DNA of 51,345 nt, from positions 1-51,345 of the forward strand of contig JAAYML010000054.1 of assembly GCA_012521395.1 (NCBI GenBank), read 5' to 3'. The position numbers were made by a program, and so were the translations under genes. Position 1 is the stretch's first letter. The number at the start of each line of letters is the position of its first letter. This stretch comes from Candidatus Epulonipiscium sp. GTDB taxonomy: Bacteria > Bacillota > Clostridia > Lachnospirales > Defluviitaleaceae. Shown here one piece after another: positions 26,674 through 36,428 of this stretch. Below the pieces are notes generated by a model. That model was given only the letters and a program-made list of their open reading frames with translations. It was not told the DNA's origin and searched no databases.

Positions 26674-28527
26674 ATGGGTAAAATTATAGGTATCGATTTA
26701 GGTACAACTAATTCATGTGTAGCCGTTATGGAAGGCGGAAAACCTGTTGTTATTCCAAATTCAGAAGGTGCAAGAACGACCCCTTCCATTGTTGCTTTTA
26801 GTAAAAACGGAGAAAGATTAATTGGTGAACCTGCAAAACGTCAGGCGGTTACAAATCCTGAAAAAACCATTATGTCTATTAAACGACATATGGGTTCAGA
26901 TTATAGAGTGAATATTGATGGCAAGTCTTACAGCCCACAAGAAATTTCAGCAATGATTTTACAAAAATTAAAGGCAGATGCAGAAGCTTATTTAGGAGAA
27001 ACTGTAACTGAAGCAGTCATTACAGTACCTGCTTATTTTTCAGATAGTCAAAGACAAGCAACAAAAGACGCTGGAAGAATTGCTGGTCTGGAAGTAAAGA
27101 GAATTATTAATGAGCCTACTGCAGCGGCATTAGCTTATGGACTTGAAAATGAAAAAGAGCAAAAAATTATGGTATATGATTTGGGTGGCGGAACTTTTGA
27201 CGTTTCTATTATTGAAATAGGAGATGGCGTAATAGAAGTTCTTGCAACCAATGGTAACAACTGTCTTGGAGGAGACGACTTTGATGAGAGAATTATTCAG
27301 GAACTCATACAAGATTTTAAAAATAAAGAAGGAATTGATTTAAGCCAGGACAAAATGGCAATGCAGAGATTAAAAGAAGCTGCTGAAAAAGCAAAAAAAG
27401 AACTGTCTACAGTGACAACCACCAATATTAATTTGCCTTTCATTACAGCAAATCAGGAAGGACCAAAACACTTAGATATGACCTTAACAAGGGCAAGATT
27501 TGAAGAATTAACAGCCGATCTTGTTGAAAAAACCATGGAACCGGTAAGATTGGCTTTGTCTGATGCAGGTTTAGAAGCGTCAGATTTAGATAAAGTGATT
27601 TTAGTAGGTGGTTCAACCCGCATACCTGCTGTACAGGAAGCAGTTAAAAGACTTACGGGTAAAGAACCTTTTAAAGGAATTAATCCGGATGAATGTGTTG
27701 CTATTGGTGCATCTATTCAGGGTGGAAAACTTTCCGGCGATGAAGGTGCAGGAGATATTCTTTTATTGGATGTTACACCCCTTTCTCTTGGAATTGAAAC
27801 ATTGGGCGGGGTAACAACCCGTTTAATAGAAAGAAATACAACTATTCCTACAAGAAAGAGTCAGATTTTCTCAACAGCTGAAGACAATCAGACAGCCGTA
27901 GACATCCATGTCGTTCAGGGCGAAAGACAAATGGCAAAAGATAATAAGACCTTAGGAAGATTCAGATTAGATGGTATTCCACCAGCTCCAAGGGGCGTAC
28001 CTCAAATTGAAGTAACTTTTGATATTGATGCCAACGGAATTGTTAATGTGTCTGCAAAGGATCTTGGAACTGGAAAAGAACAAAAAATTACTATTACAGC
28101 AAGTACGAATTTAAGTGAAGATGAAATAGAAAGAGCTATTAAAGAAGCAGAACAATTTGCAGAACAAGATAAGAAGAAAAAAGAAGCCATTGATACGAAA
28201 AATGAGGCAGATTCTTTAGTATTCCAGACTGAAAAAACATTAAAAGAACTTGGAGATAAAATTGAGGCAGCAGATAAAACGAAGATTGAAGATGAACTTA
28301 AAAAAGTAAAAGAGCTTCTTCAAAAATTTGATACGGAAAACATTAATGAAAGTCAAGTTGCAGAGCTGAAAAAAGCAAAAGAATCTTTAACCAATATTTT
28401 TTATGAAATTTCTGCGAAACTATATCAGCAACAAGGTCCTCAGGGTGGAGCAAATGCCAGCAGCGGACCAGAAAAGAAAAATGATGGTCCGGATGATGTG
28501 GTAGATGCTGATTATAAAGAAATATAA
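26674..28527 (+). CDS. dnaK: Hsp70 chaperone DnaK
   Basis: A 617-residue Hsp70. The ATPase domain has [22 protein letters not shown] and [11 protein letters not shown]. The substrate-binding domain begins near 365 ([15 protein letters not shown]), and the lid ends in an acidic tail ([10 protein letters not shown]). A strong AAGGAGGA site precedes the ATG. A strong terminator closes the hrcA-grpE-dnaK operon before dnaJ. Confidence 0.99.
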   Translation: MGKIIGIDLGTTNSCVAVMEGGKPVVIPNSEGARTTPSIVAFSKNGERLIGEPAKRQAVTNPEKTIMSIKRHMGSDYRVNIDGKSYSPQEISAMILQKLKADAEAYLGETVTEAVITVPAYFSDSQRQATKDAGRIAGLEVKRIINEPTAAALAYGLENEKEQKIMVYDLGGGTFDVSIIEIGDGVIEVLATNGNNCLGGDDFDERIIQELIQDFKNKEGIDLSQDKMAMQRLKEAAEKAKKELSTVTTTNINLPFITANQEGPKHLDMTLTRARFEELTADLVEKTMEPVRLALSDAGLEASDLDKVILVGGSTRIPAVQEAVKRLTGKEPFKGINPDECVAIGASIQGGKLSGDEGAGDILLLDVTPLSLGIETLGGVTTRLIERNTTIPTRKSQIFSTAEDNQTAVDIHVVQGERQMAKDNKTLGRFRLDGIPPAPRGVPQIEVTFDIDANGIVNVSAKDLGTGKEQKITITASTNLSEDEIERAIKEAEQFAEQDKKKKEAIDTKNEADSLVFQTEKTLKELGDKIEAADKTKIEDELKKVKELLQKFDTENINESQVAELKKAKESLTNIFYEISAKLYQQQGPQGGANASSGPEKKNDGPDDVVDADYKEI

Positions 28528-28538
28528 TAGCCCTAACT

Positions 28539-28574
28539 TAAAAAGCCAAAGAGAAATTCTTTGGCTTTTTAAAA
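28539..28574 (+). terminator. Terminator after dnaK
   Basis: 12-bp perfect stem 28540-28551 with 28559-28570, 7-base loop and an A-run/T-run at the ends. It separates dnaJ from the CIRCE operon. Confidence 0.85.
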
Positions 28575-28592
28575 GTTATATTTGTTTTTTAA

Positions 28593-28621
28593 TTGCTTTT
28601 AGGAGATTAAAAATATATAAT
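28593..28621 (+). promoter_or_regulatory. Promoter of dnaJ-prmA-rsmE-cheY
   Basis: TTGCTT at 28593-28598, 17-base spacer, TATAAT at 28616-28621. I see no CIRCE repeat between it and dnaJ. Confidence 0.55.
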
Positions 28622-28695
28622 ATATTAATTGATATGAATGATTGCCTTAATCCGAGCTTGCCCAGGAATAATTGTTATGTTTGGAAGGTGAGGGA

Positions 28696-29856
28696 ATGAC
28701 AGAAAGAGATTATTACGAGATATTAGGGGTAGATAAAAATGCTTCTGAAACAGACATAAAGAGAGCCTATAGAAAACTGGCAAAAAAGTATCATCCGGAT
28801 GCCAATCCAGGAGATAAGGAAGCAGAACAAAAGTTTAAAGAAATAAATGAAGCATATGAAGTTCTTAGCGATCCTCAAAAAAGAGAAAAATATGACCAAT
28901 TTGGTCATGCAGCCTTTTCTAACGGAGCTGCCGGAGCCGGAGGTTTTGATGGTTTTGGAGGTTTTAGTGGTTTTGGTGGCTTTGGTATGGATGATATTTT
29001 TGACATGTTTGATATTTTTGGAAGCAGGAGCAGAAGAAGCAGTTCACAGCCGACCAAGGGTGAGAATATCCGTATGAGCATGGAATTGTCTTTCCATGAA
29101 GCTGCTTTTGGGACTTCTAAAGAATTACAGATCAATGTATGGGATACTTGTGATACATGCGGGGGAAGCAGGGTTAAGAAGGGAAGTCATCCGGAAACCT
29201 GTAAAAAATGTGGTGGAACTGGTCAGGTAAGATATACTCAGACAACATTTTTAGGTACTGTGTCCAGGGTTCAGACCTGTGACAATTGTCATGGAGAAGG
29301 AATCATCATAAAAGATCCTTGTCCTGCTTGTAATGGAAAAGGTAAGGTTAGAAAAACGAAGACCATACAAGTGGATATACCCGCAGGGATTGATCATGGT
29401 CAAAGTATAAGAATCCAGGGTAAAGGTGAGCCTGGGGAAAGAGGCGGTCCGAACGGAGATCTCCTTATTACAGTCTATATCAGAGAACATCCAATATTTG
29501 AAAGACGGGGCAATGATGTTTATTGTGAAATTCCCATTACCTTTGTTCAGGCAGCACTTGGAGGAGAGTTAGTGGTTCCTACTTTAGATGGTAATGTTCA
29601 GTATACCATAAAAGAAGGAACCCAAACGGGTACAGTATTTAGATTAAGAGGAAAAGGTATTCCCCATCTCGGAAATCCTAAAATCCGCGGAGATCAATAT
29701 GTAGAAGTTAAAGTAGAAGTACCGACTAAACTAAATGAAGCACAAAAGAAAATACTGCAGGAATTTGCTAATATAAGTGGGGAAGAAATCTATCAGCAAA
29801 GGAAAGGCTTTTTTAAGAAAGTAAAAGATGCTTTTGGGGATGCCTTTGGAAATTAA
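28696..29856 (+). CDS. dnaJ: Hsp40 co-chaperone DnaJ
   Basis: A 386-residue type I DnaJ. The J domain has the HPD motif at residues 33-35, which stimulates DnaK ATPase. A Gly/Phe-rich linker spans about 73-105, and four CxxCxGxG-type zinc repeats follow at about 145-210 ([31 protein letters not shown]). The first repeat is slightly degenerate after CDTCGG. The ATG at 28696 fits the family start [12 protein letters not shown]; an earlier in-frame ATG at 28672 adds 8 unrelated residues. prmA follows closely. Confidence 0.97.
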   Translation: MTERDYYEILGVDKNASETDIKRAYRKLAKKYHPDANPGDKEAEQKFKEINEAYEVLSDPQKREKYDQFGHAAFSNGAAGAGGFDGFGGFSGFGGFGMDDIFDMFDIFGSRSRRSSSQPTKGENIRMSMELSFHEAAFGTSKELQINVWDTCDTCGGSRVKKGSHPETCKKCGGTGQVRYTQTTFLGTVSRVQTCDNCHGEGIIIKDPCPACNGKGKVRKTKTIQVDIPAGIDHGQSIRIQGKGEPGERGGPNGDLLITVYIREHPIFERRGNDVYCEIPITFVQAALGGELVVPTLDGNVQYTIKEGTQTGTVFRLRGKGIPHLGNPKIRGDQYVEVKVEVPTKLNEAQKKILQEFANISGEEIYQQRKGFFKKVKDAFGDAFGN

Positions 29857-29876
29857 TTTAAGAGGAGATGTACAAT

Positions 29877-30836
29877 TTGGATTGGATTCGTATTATAATA
29901 AAGACAAATAGTCAGGGACAAGAGGCTATCGGTTATGCTTTATCTCAATTGGGTATCCAGGCAGTGGAAATAGAAGATCCTTTTGAAATTATTACTGCAA
30001 TAGAAAAGAAAAAAGAAGAGACCCAGGTCCAATGGGACTACATTGATGAAGAACTGATTCAAAATAATAAGGATGAAGTTCTTATAAAAGCTTATTTGGC
30101 AGAAGATACACCCTACGAGGATAAAATAATACAAATTCAGGAAAAGATAAATCATATAAAGTCTTTTCTGGATATTGGCAGTGGGGAAATAGAAATTGAA
30201 AAGGTGAATGAGGAAGACTGGGCAGAATCATGGAAAAAATATTATAAGCCCTTCAGACTGGGAAAGCATATTATTATAAAACCTATTTGGGAAGAGTATT
30301 CATCAGCTGAAAAAAATGATATAATAGTAGAGATGGATCCAGGTATGGCATTTGGTACCGGGACTCATGAGACGACTTCTATGTGTATCGAATTACTTGA
30401 AAAATATCTTAATGAAAATGCTTGTGTTTTTGACATAGGTTGTGGCAGTGGAATTTTAAGCATTGTTGCGGCAAAACTTGGTGCTGATCATGTCATTGCA
30501 GTAGATTTAGATTCTAATGCTGTCGAGGCAAGCAAAAAGAATGTAGCATTAAATCAACTTCAGGAAAAGGTTAGAATTTTTCAGGGAAATCTTCTGGATA
30601 ATATTTCTGAAAAAGCAGATATCGTGGTGGCTAATATTATTGCAGATGTTATTATTCAACTTTCCAATTCAGTTCCTGATTATTTAAAAAATGAAGCTTT
30701 GTTTATTGCTTCAGGTATTATAAAGGAAAGAAAAGATGAAGTAATAAGTGTTTTGGAAAGAAATGGATTTAATATCATTGAGATAACTGAAAAGGGAGAA
30801 TGGTGTGCTCTTGTAGCTCAAAAGAGGAGTGAATAA
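29877..30836 (+). CDS. prmA: Ribosomal protein L11 methyltransferase
   Basis: A 319-residue class I SAM methyltransferase that trimethylates ribosomal protein L11. The SAM motif FDIGCGSGILSI is near residue 186, and VANIIADV is the family motif IV. The AFGTGTHETT block near 157 is diagnostic for PrmA. The TTG at 29877 is chosen as start, giving MDWIRI, because AGGAG lies 9 bases upstream. The ATG at 29868 directly abuts that site. It is followed by rsmE after 2 bases. Confidence 0.94.
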   Translation: MDWIRIIIKTNSQGQEAIGYALSQLGIQAVEIEDPFEIITAIEKKKEETQVQWDYIDEELIQNNKDEVLIKAYLAEDTPYEDKIIQIQEKINHIKSFLDIGSGEIEIEKVNEEDWAESWKKYYKPFRLGKHIIIKPIWEEYSSAEKNDIIVEMDPGMAFGTGTHETTSMCIELLEKYLNENACVFDIGCGSGILSIVAAKLGADHVIAVDLDSNAVEASKKNVALNQLQEKVRIFQGNLLDNISEKADIVVANIIADVIIQLSNSVPDYLKNEALFIASGIIKERKDEVISVLERNGFNIIEITEKGEWCALVAQKRSE

Positions 30837-30838
30837 TT

Positions 30839-31576
30839 TTGCTACCAAGGTTTTTTGTCAGTCCTTCTCAAATACAAGGTAAACAGATTGTTATTCAGGG
30901 GGAAGATGTAAAGCATATCAGCAAGGTTTTAAGATTAAAAAAAGGTGACAAAATATTAATTTGTAATAGACAAGGAATAGATTATGAGTGTATAATAAAA
31001 GATATGGAAAAAATAATTACCGCTGAAATTATTTCCAAAAATGCTTCAATAGGAGAAGCGCTTACTAAAATAACATTATTTCAAGCTTTAACCAAATCAG
31101 ATAAAATGGATTATATTATTCAAAAAGCAGTAGAGCTAGGTGTGCATAGGATAGTTCCTGTTGTTACAGAAAGAACCATTGTTAAAATTGAAAATGAGAA
31201 AAAAGAAAATTCCAAATTGCAAAGATGGAACAAAATTTCAGAATCAGCAGCAAAGCAAAGTCAAAGAGGAATTATTCCTGAAGTGGCAGCGGTTATTCCT
31301 TTAATTGAGGCATTTAATCAGGCAGAAAAGATGGATTTAAAATTAATACCCTATGAAATGGAAAAAAATAATCATTTGAAAGATTTATTAGCTAATTGTA
31401 CTGCTAAAAGCATTGCTATATTTATAGGTCCTGAAGGCGGATTCGAAGAAAGTGAAATTAATCTTGCCAAAGAACATGGGATTATACCAGTTACTTTGGG
31501 AAGAAGAATTCTTCGGACTGAAACGGCAGGACTCGTCACAGTATCAATTATGATGTACGAAATGGGAGAGATGTAA
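30839..31576 (+). CDS. rsmE: 16S rRNA m3U1498 methyltransferase
   Basis: A 245-residue SPOUT methyltransferase. The N-terminal PUA-like region begins RFFVSPSQI, and the C-terminal knot has FIGPEGGF and LGRRILRTETA, the family SAM-binding motifs. The start is TTG at 30839, about 9 bases after AGAGGAG. The pair prmA-rsmE is standard in Firmicutes. The next gene starts 2 bases after the stop. Confidence 0.95.
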   Translation: MLPRFFVSPSQIQGKQIVIQGEDVKHISKVLRLKKGDKILICNRQGIDYECIIKDMEKIITAEIISKNASIGEALTKITLFQALTKSDKMDYIIQKAVELGVHRIVPVVTERTIVKIENEKKENSKLQRWNKISESAAKQSQRGIIPEVAAVIPLIEAFNQAEKMDLKLIPYEMEKNNHLKDLLANCTAKSIAIFIGPEGGFEESEINLAKEHGIIPVTLGRRILRTETAGLVTVSIMMYEMGEM

Positions 31577-31578
31577 AA

Positions 31579-31947
31579 ATGGCAAAGCTCAGATTTTTAG
31601 TGGTAGACGATGCAATTTTCATGCGCACTGTACTTAAAAAAATGCTCACGGAAGAGGGCTTTGAAGTTGTTGGAGAAGCAGGTAATGGCTTGGAAGCAAT
31701 TCAGATGGCCGCAAAACTACAGCCCGATATTATTACTTTAGATATTACCATGCCGGAAATGAATGGAATTAAGGCTGTTCCGGAAATACTGAAAGTTAGT
31801 CCAAAATCAAAAATAATCATTTGTTCTGCTTTAGGACAACAAGCTATGGTTGTGGACGCAATTAGGAAAGGCGCAAAAGATTTTATTGTAAAACCATTTG
31901 AAAAATCGAGAGTGCTCCAGGCAATTCATAATGTTTCAAGAAGGTAG
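31579..31947 (+). CDS. cheY: Single-domain response regulator (CheY-like)
   Basis: A 122-residue stand-alone receiver with no output domain. The acidic pair is in VVDDA at residues 8-12, the phosphoacceptor is Asp55 in TLDITMP, the conserved Thr/Ser position is in ICSALGQ and Lys is in VKPFE. It resembles chemotaxis CheY, but no chemotaxis or flagellar gene is nearby. It is transcribed with dnaJ-prmA-rsmE. It could serve flagellar motility, or pilus control given the pil cluster 15 kb away; that is inference. Confidence 0.85.
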   Translation: MAKLRFLVVDDAIFMRTVLKKMLTEEGFEVVGEAGNGLEAIQMAAKLQPDIITLDITMPEMNGIKAVPEILKVSPKSKIIICSALGQQAMVVDAIRKGAKDFIVKPFEKSRVLQAIHNVSRR

Positions 31948-31978
31948 AAACTGGTAGGTAATCCTACCGGTTTTTTTT
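31948..31978 (+). terminator. Terminator after cheY
   Basis: 11-bp stem 31948-31958 with 31963-31973, one G-U pair, 4-base loop, then a run of eight T. Confidence 0.9.
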
Positions 31979-32037
31979 GGGGTACTCTTTGCGAATGAAT
32001 AGATAAAAAGGACTAAAAGAATAAAGAAGGTGGAAGA

Positions 32038-33204
32038 ATGGAAGAAATATATTTTGATAATGCGGCTACAAGCCAGCCTTCTGCTATGGTTATAGAAAAA
32101 ATGACTCAGGTATTAAGTAAGGATTATGGAAATCCTTCTTCCCTTCATCTGAAAGGATTAGAAGCAGAAAGGCATATTAGAAATACAAGTCAAATTCTTT
32201 CATCACTCCTAAAGGTTGGTGAAGATGAAATTATCTATACTTCAGGAGGAACTGAATCGAATAATTTAGCCATCATTGGTATTGCTCAAAGTTATCATCG
32301 CAGAGGAAAACACATTATTACCAGTAAGATTGAACATCCTTCCGTTTATTATGCTATGAAATACCTTGAAGAAGAAGGCTTTGAAATTAGTTATTTAGAG
32401 AATGATTCCAAAGGTTATATTGATTTGAATCAACTGAAAAAGGAAATCCGTGAAGATACGATATTGGTTAGCATTATGCACGTTAACAATGAAATTGGGA
32501 CAATACAGCCGATTGCTGAAATTGGTGAAATCATAAAAAAGATTAATCCAGGTACTGTATTTCATGTTGATGGGGTTCAGTCTTTTGGGAAATTATTATT
32601 GATGCCTAAAAAATGGAATATAGATTTATTAAGTATAAGTGCTCATAAATTCCATGGACCTAAAGGTATTGGAGCATTGTATAAGAATAAAAAGGTAAGG
32701 TTAAAATCACTGTTATATGGAGGGGGACAGCAAAAAGGCCTCAGGTCTGGTACAGAAAATGTTCCCGGTATTGTTGGTTTAGGGATTGCAGCCGAGGAAA
32801 TTTATCAGGAACTAGATGACAATAACAGACATATACTTTCCCTCAAGAAAATGCTTTGGGAAGGACTTTCCAGCCATATTGATGATGTATATCTTAATGG
32901 TCCTGATTTGGAAGATGGTGCACCCAATATTATTAATATTCTTTTTAAGAATATTAAGGGAGAAGTTTTACTACATGCTTTAGAAGATAAAAAGATTTAT
33001 GTTTCTACAGGTTCAGCCTGTTCATCCAATCAGCCTCACCTAAGCCAGACCCTGAAGTCTTTAGGCTTGTCTGATGAAGAGGTTCAAAGTTCACTGAGGT
33101 TTAGTTTTTCAAAGTATAATACAGAGGAAGAAGTCAAAAATTGTATTCAGGCATTAAAAGATATCGTGCCGATACTCAGGAGATTTAAAGCAGGAGGAAG
33201 ATAA
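32038..33204 (+). CDS. Cysteine desulfurase (NifS/IscS type)
   Basis: A 388-residue class V PLP enzyme that takes sulfur from cysteine. Lys204 in SAHKFHGPKG binds PLP, Cys328 in STGSACSS carries the persulfide, and the HVDGVQ and HVNNE(I) blocks are conserved. It stops one base before the ATG of thiI, so it is most likely the dedicated sulfur donor for 4-thiouridine in tRNA, as the NifZ-ThiI pair of Bacillus. It follows its own GAAGGTGGAAG ribosome site. A role in Fe-S assembly cannot be excluded. Confidence 0.95.
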   Translation: MEEIYFDNAATSQPSAMVIEKMTQVLSKDYGNPSSLHLKGLEAERHIRNTSQILSSLLKVGEDEIIYTSGGTESNNLAIIGIAQSYHRRGKHIITSKIEHPSVYYAMKYLEEEGFEISYLENDSKGYIDLNQLKKEIREDTILVSIMHVNNEIGTIQPIAEIGEIIKKINPGTVFHVDGVQSFGKLLLMPKKWNIDLLSISAHKFHGPKGIGALYKNKKVRLKSLLYGGGQQKGLRSGTENVPGIVGLGIAAEEIYQELDDNNRHILSLKKMLWEGLSSHIDDVYLNGPDLEDGAPNIINILFKNIKGEVLLHALEDKKIYVSTGSACSSNQPHLSQTLKSLGLSDEEVQSSLRFSFSKYNTEEEVKNCIQALKDIVPILRRFKAGGR

Positions 33205-34383
33205 ATGAAAAATATTTATCTCGTGAAATATGGAGAAATCGCAATAAAAGGAAAGAACAGATATTTGTTTGAAGATGCTCTTTTATCCAATATTAGAAGC
33301 AGTATCAAAAAACTTGGGAAATTTCATATAAAAAAAGAACAAGGAAGAATTCTTATTGAACCAGAAGATAAAGATGTCGATAAAGATGAAGTGATTGAGC
33401 AGTTAAAAAAAGTATTTGGAATCGTGGCGATTTGCCCGGGAATAAAAAATGAAGAAATCAGTATGGATTCCATTAAAGAAACGGCTCTTTATTATATGAA
33501 AAATATATGTCAAAAGAATCAATATACTTTTAAAGTTGAAACAAGACGTTCAGACAAGCGCTTTCCATTAAATTCTATGGAGATATCCAGAGATGTCGGA
33601 GCTTATTTGCTTAAAAATATGAATGGGCAGTTATCTGTGGATGTTCATAGTCCTCAAATACGTTTAAATATTGAGTTAAGAAATTCTGTTTATGTTTATT
33701 CTATGGTTATTCCAGGTCCTGGCGGTATGCCGGTTGGTACCAATGGAAAAGCTATGCTTTTATTATCTGGCGGGATTGATAGTCCTGTAGCAGGCTGGAT
33801 GATTGCCAAAAGAGGTGTAGAGATAGGAGCCGTTTATTTTGAAAGTCCACCTTACACATCTGAAAGGGCTAAGCAAAAAGTGGTTGATTTGGCAAGGACT
33901 ATAGCCACGTATACTGGAAAAATGAAATTATTTGTCGTTCCTTTTACTAAAATTCAAATGGAAATATATGAAAAGTGTCCTCATGATCAATTAACGATTA
34001 TTATGAGAAGAATGATGATGAAAATTGCTGAAAGGCTGGCAAAAGAGGAAAATGCTCTGGGGCTTATAACAGGAGAAAGCATTGGACAGGTTGCCAGTCA
34101 GACGATACAAAGTTTAGCTGTTACCAATGCTGCCGTAGAATTGCCAGTATTTCGTCCTCTTATAGGATTTGATAAGGAAGAAATCGTTCAGATTGCAAAA
34201 AAGATAAACACTTATGAAATATCGATTTTACCGTATGAAGATTGCTGTACCATATTTGTTCCAAAACATCCGGAGACAAAACCCAAACTGGAATATATTT
34301 TACAATCCGAAAAGAGTCTGGATAATATGGAATCTCTTTTAGAAGAGGCTATTGCGAATAAGGAAATAATTATGATAGAATAA
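33205..34383 (+). CDS. thiI: tRNA 4-thiouridine synthase ThiI
   Basis: A 392-residue tRNA sulfurtransferase that makes s4U at position 8. The N-terminal ferredoxin-like and THUMP domains bind tRNA (about 1-165). The PP-loop is SGGIDSPVAGW near residues 189-199. There is no C-terminal rhodanese domain, so sulfur should come straight from a partner, consistent with the adjoining cysteine desulfurase. The EDCCTIF block near 347 carries paired cysteines seen in this short class. It starts at the base after the previous stop. Confidence 0.96.
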   Translation: MKNIYLVKYGEIAIKGKNRYLFEDALLSNIRSSIKKLGKFHIKKEQGRILIEPEDKDVDKDEVIEQLKKVFGIVAICPGIKNEEISMDSIKETALYYMKNICQKNQYTFKVETRRSDKRFPLNSMEISRDVGAYLLKNMNGQLSVDVHSPQIRLNIELRNSVYVYSMVIPGPGGMPVGTNGKAMLLLSGGIDSPVAGWMIAKRGVEIGAVYFESPPYTSERAKQKVVDLARTIATYTGKMKLFVVPFTKIQMEIYEKCPHDQLTIIMRRMMMKIAERLAKEENALGLITGESIGQVASQTIQSLAVTNAAVELPVFRPLIGFDKEEIVQIAKKINTYEISILPYEDCCTIFVPKHPETKPKLEYILQSEKSLDNMESLLEEAIANKEIIMIE

Positions 34384-34411
34384 ATAATCCACTTTTTAAA
34401 GTGGATTATTT
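34382..34411. terminator. Convergent hairpin between thiI and the HPr-like gene
   Basis: Perfect 14-bp stem 34382-34395 with 34398-34411 and a 2-base loop. It overlaps the last codons of the minus-strand gene. It has weak T-runs, so termination strength is uncertain in both directions. Confidence 0.6.
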
Positions 34412-34639
34412 AATGATATAGTCTTTTATGGCTTGAATTACTTCATCGGCAATACTGTCATCATGGATATCCAAAACTAAAGGGGCACTTAGATCCAGGC
34501 TAAAAATTCCCATGATAGATTTTGCGTCAACTTTATATCTTCCGGAAGATAAATCAAAATCGCCATTATATTTTCCGATGGTATTAACAAATTGCTTAAC
34601 TTTTTCAATGGAATTTAAAGAAATTGTTATTGATTTCAT
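34406..34639 (-). CDS. HPr-family protein lacking the phosphotransfer histidine (Crh-like)
   Basis: A 77-residue HPr-fold protein. The region around the regulatory serine is clear: KSIMGIFSL at residues 40-48, with Ser41 matching Ser46 of HPr. The His15 active-site loop of HPr is absent; that region reads VNTIGKY. This is the pattern of Crh, an HPr relative that can only act in catabolite regulation, not sugar transport. The ATG at 34639 fits GGAGG just upstream; an earlier ATG at 34651 precedes that site. It stands alone, convergent with thiI. Whether HPr kinase phosphorylates it is inference. Confidence 0.82.
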   Translation of the reverse strand: MKSITISLNSIEKVKQFVNTIGKYNGDFDLSSGRYKVDAKSIMGIFSLDLSAPLVLDIHDDSIADEVIQAIKDYIIK

Positions 34640-34671
34640 AGAAACCTCCATATAATATTTGTTTCTAACTA

Positions 34672-34699
34672 TTGTATGATATTTATTTCTAATTATAAT
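34672..34699 (+). promoter_or_regulatory. Promoter of mtaB
   Basis: TTGTAT at 34672-34677, 16-base spacer, TATAAT at 34694-34699, 50 bases before the mtaB start. Confidence 0.5.
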
Positions 34700-34749
34700 A
34701 GTAAGTCTTTAAAAAATTTTTGTCAATCCTGTTATGAAGAGGTGAAAGA

Positions 34750-36054
34750 ATGGCAACAGCAGCTTTTTATACTTTAGGCTGTAAGGTGAATCAATATGAA
34801 ACAGAAGCTTTAATTGAGTTATTTAAAGATAGAGGATATGAAATAGTAGACTTTGGTGATTATGCTGATGTCTATGTGATTAATACTTGTACAGTGACTA
34901 ATTTAGGCGACAGAAAGTCAAGGCAAATGATAAGAAAGGCCAAAAAAATGAATCCTTCTTCCATTGTTGCCGTTGTAGGCTGTTATGTGCAGGTAGCTCC
35001 TGAAAAAGTCAAAGCAATTGAGGAAGTTAATATTATTATTGGAACGGATGAGAGGCATAGAATTGCTGAATTAATCGAACAGTATAAAGAAGAACAAAAA
35101 AACATCAGTTTGGTAAAGAACATTATGAAAGTCAAAGAATTTGAAGAGTTATCTGTAAGTAAACTGGAAGGCAGAACCCGAGCTTATCTTAAAATCCAGG
35201 AAGGTTGTAATCAGTTTTGCTCTTATTGTATTATCCCTTATGCCAGAGGACCTGTTAGAAGCAGAAAACCTGAAAACATTATAAATGAAGTGAATAAGCT
35301 GGTTTATAATGGCTTTAAGGAAATTGTTTTGACAGGAATACACGTGGCATCTTATGGAAAAGATTTGGGTAATATTAATTTGTTAAAATTACTTGAAATG
35401 GTGCATACTATTAAGGGATTGGAAAGAATCCGCTTAAGTTCTATTGAGCCTTCTATTGTTAATGAGGAATTTGTAAATACGATTCAAGGTCTTCACAAAA
35501 TATGCCCGCATTTTCATTTATCATTACAGAGTGGTTGTGATGAAACTTTAAAAAGAATGAATAGAAAATATACAACAAAAGATTATAAAGAGGCCGTTGA
35601 ATTATTAAGAGACAAGATTGAGGATATTGCTTTAACGACAGATATTATTGTTGGTTTCCCAGGGGAAAATGATGAAGAGTTTAATCAATCCTATCATTTT
35701 GTTAAGGAAATTGCATTTTCTCAAATTCATGTTTTTAAATTTTCCCCCAGACAAGGCACGCCGGCTGCTCGGATGAAGGATCAAATAGCTCCTGAGGTCA
35801 AAGAAGAAAGAAGCCGGAAAATGATTGAACTTGGTCAGTTCTTACAAAATCAGTTTTTAGTCCAGCAAATCGGAAAGACCATGGATGTATTATTTGAAAA
35901 TACTTTGGACGACCATGAAGAAATTTTTGAAGGTCATACGCCGAATTATCTTAAAGTGGAAGTGCATTCAAAAGAAGATATAAAAAATCAAATCCTCCCC
36001 GTAACTTTTCAAGGAATTAAAAATCATAGCTTAATAGGTAATATTAAAAATTGA
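34750..36054 (+). CDS. mtaB: tRNA t6A37 methylthiotransferase MtaB
   Basis: A 434-residue methylthiotransferase that makes ms2t6A at position 37 of tRNAs reading ANN codons. The first Fe-S cluster uses Cys11 (LGCKVN), Cys47 (NTCTVT) and a third Cys near 81 (VGCYVQ). The radical SAM cluster is Cys153-x3-Cys157-x2-Cys160. The C-terminal TRAM-like region binds tRNA. The length and the GCKVNQ and ARGPVRSR signatures separate MtaB from MiaB. It has its own promoter upstream. Confidence 0.95.
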   Translation: MATAAFYTLGCKVNQYETEALIELFKDRGYEIVDFGDYADVYVINTCTVTNLGDRKSRQMIRKAKKMNPSSIVAVVGCYVQVAPEKVKAIEEVNIIIGTDERHRIAELIEQYKEEQKNISLVKNIMKVKEFEELSVSKLEGRTRAYLKIQEGCNQFCSYCIIPYARGPVRSRKPENIINEVNKLVYNGFKEIVLTGIHVASYGKDLGNINLLKLLEMVHTIKGLERIRLSSIEPSIVNEEFVNTIQGLHKICPHFHLSLQSGCDETLKRMNRKYTTKDYKEAVELLRDKIEDIALTTDIIVGFPGENDEEFNQSYHFVKEIAFSQIHVFKFSPRQGTPAARMKDQIAPEVKEERSRKMIELGQFLQNQFLVQQIGKTMDVLFENTLDDHEEIFEGHTPNYLKVEVHSKEDIKNQILPVTFQGIKNHSLIGNIKN

Positions 36055-36073
36055 TAACAAATTCCAATATCGT

Positions 36074-36102
36074 TTGCACAAAGACTTTTTTTGTATTATG
36101 AT
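36074..36102 (+). promoter_or_regulatory. Promoter of ireB and following genes
   Basis: TTGCAC at 36074-36079, 17-base spacer, TATGAT at 36097-36102, about 58 bases before ireB. Confidence 0.6.
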
Positions 36103-36159
36103 AGAAATATATATTAGTCTTTGTTATTTAATATGGAGATCTTTAGGGGAGTGAGAAGA

Positions 36160-36414
36160 ATGAGTGAGTTCAATGAAACCGTTCAATTTAATGTAGATAA
36201 AGATAAAGGAAATGAAATAAGGGATATTTTATTCTATGTTTATGAAGCACTAAAAGAAAAAGGTTATAATCCAGTTAATCAAATTGTCGGCTATATATTA
36301 TCTGGTGATCCGACTTATATAACCAGTTATAACAATGCCAGAAGCATCATTAGAAAATTGGAAAGAGATGAGCTTTTAGAAGAATTAATAAAAAGTTATC
36401 TTGAAAAAAATTAA
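36160..36414 (+). CDS. ireB: IreB-family regulatory phosphoprotein (UPF0297)
   Basis: An 84-residue member of the UPF0297/IreB family. In Enterococcus the protein is phosphorylated on N-terminal threonines by the PASTA kinase IreK and tunes cephalosporin resistance. Thr7 (NETVQF) falls at the expected site, and the [21 protein letters not shown]-type block is characteristic, quoted only in part. The ATG at 36160 matches the family start. It is normally followed directly by ruvX and a DUF1292 gene; here a large membrane-protein gene stands between, 14 bases downstream. Confidence 0.93.
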   Translation: MSEFNETVQFNVDKDKGNEIRDILFYVYEALKEKGYNPVNQIVGYILSGDPTYITSYNNARSIIRKLERDELLEELIKSYLEKN

Positions 36415-36428
36415 GGAGTTTATACTTC

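Noticed and set aside
28505-28699. Short open frame between dnaK and dnaJ
   Set aside because: It crosses the dnaK terminator and has no ribosome site or family resemblance.
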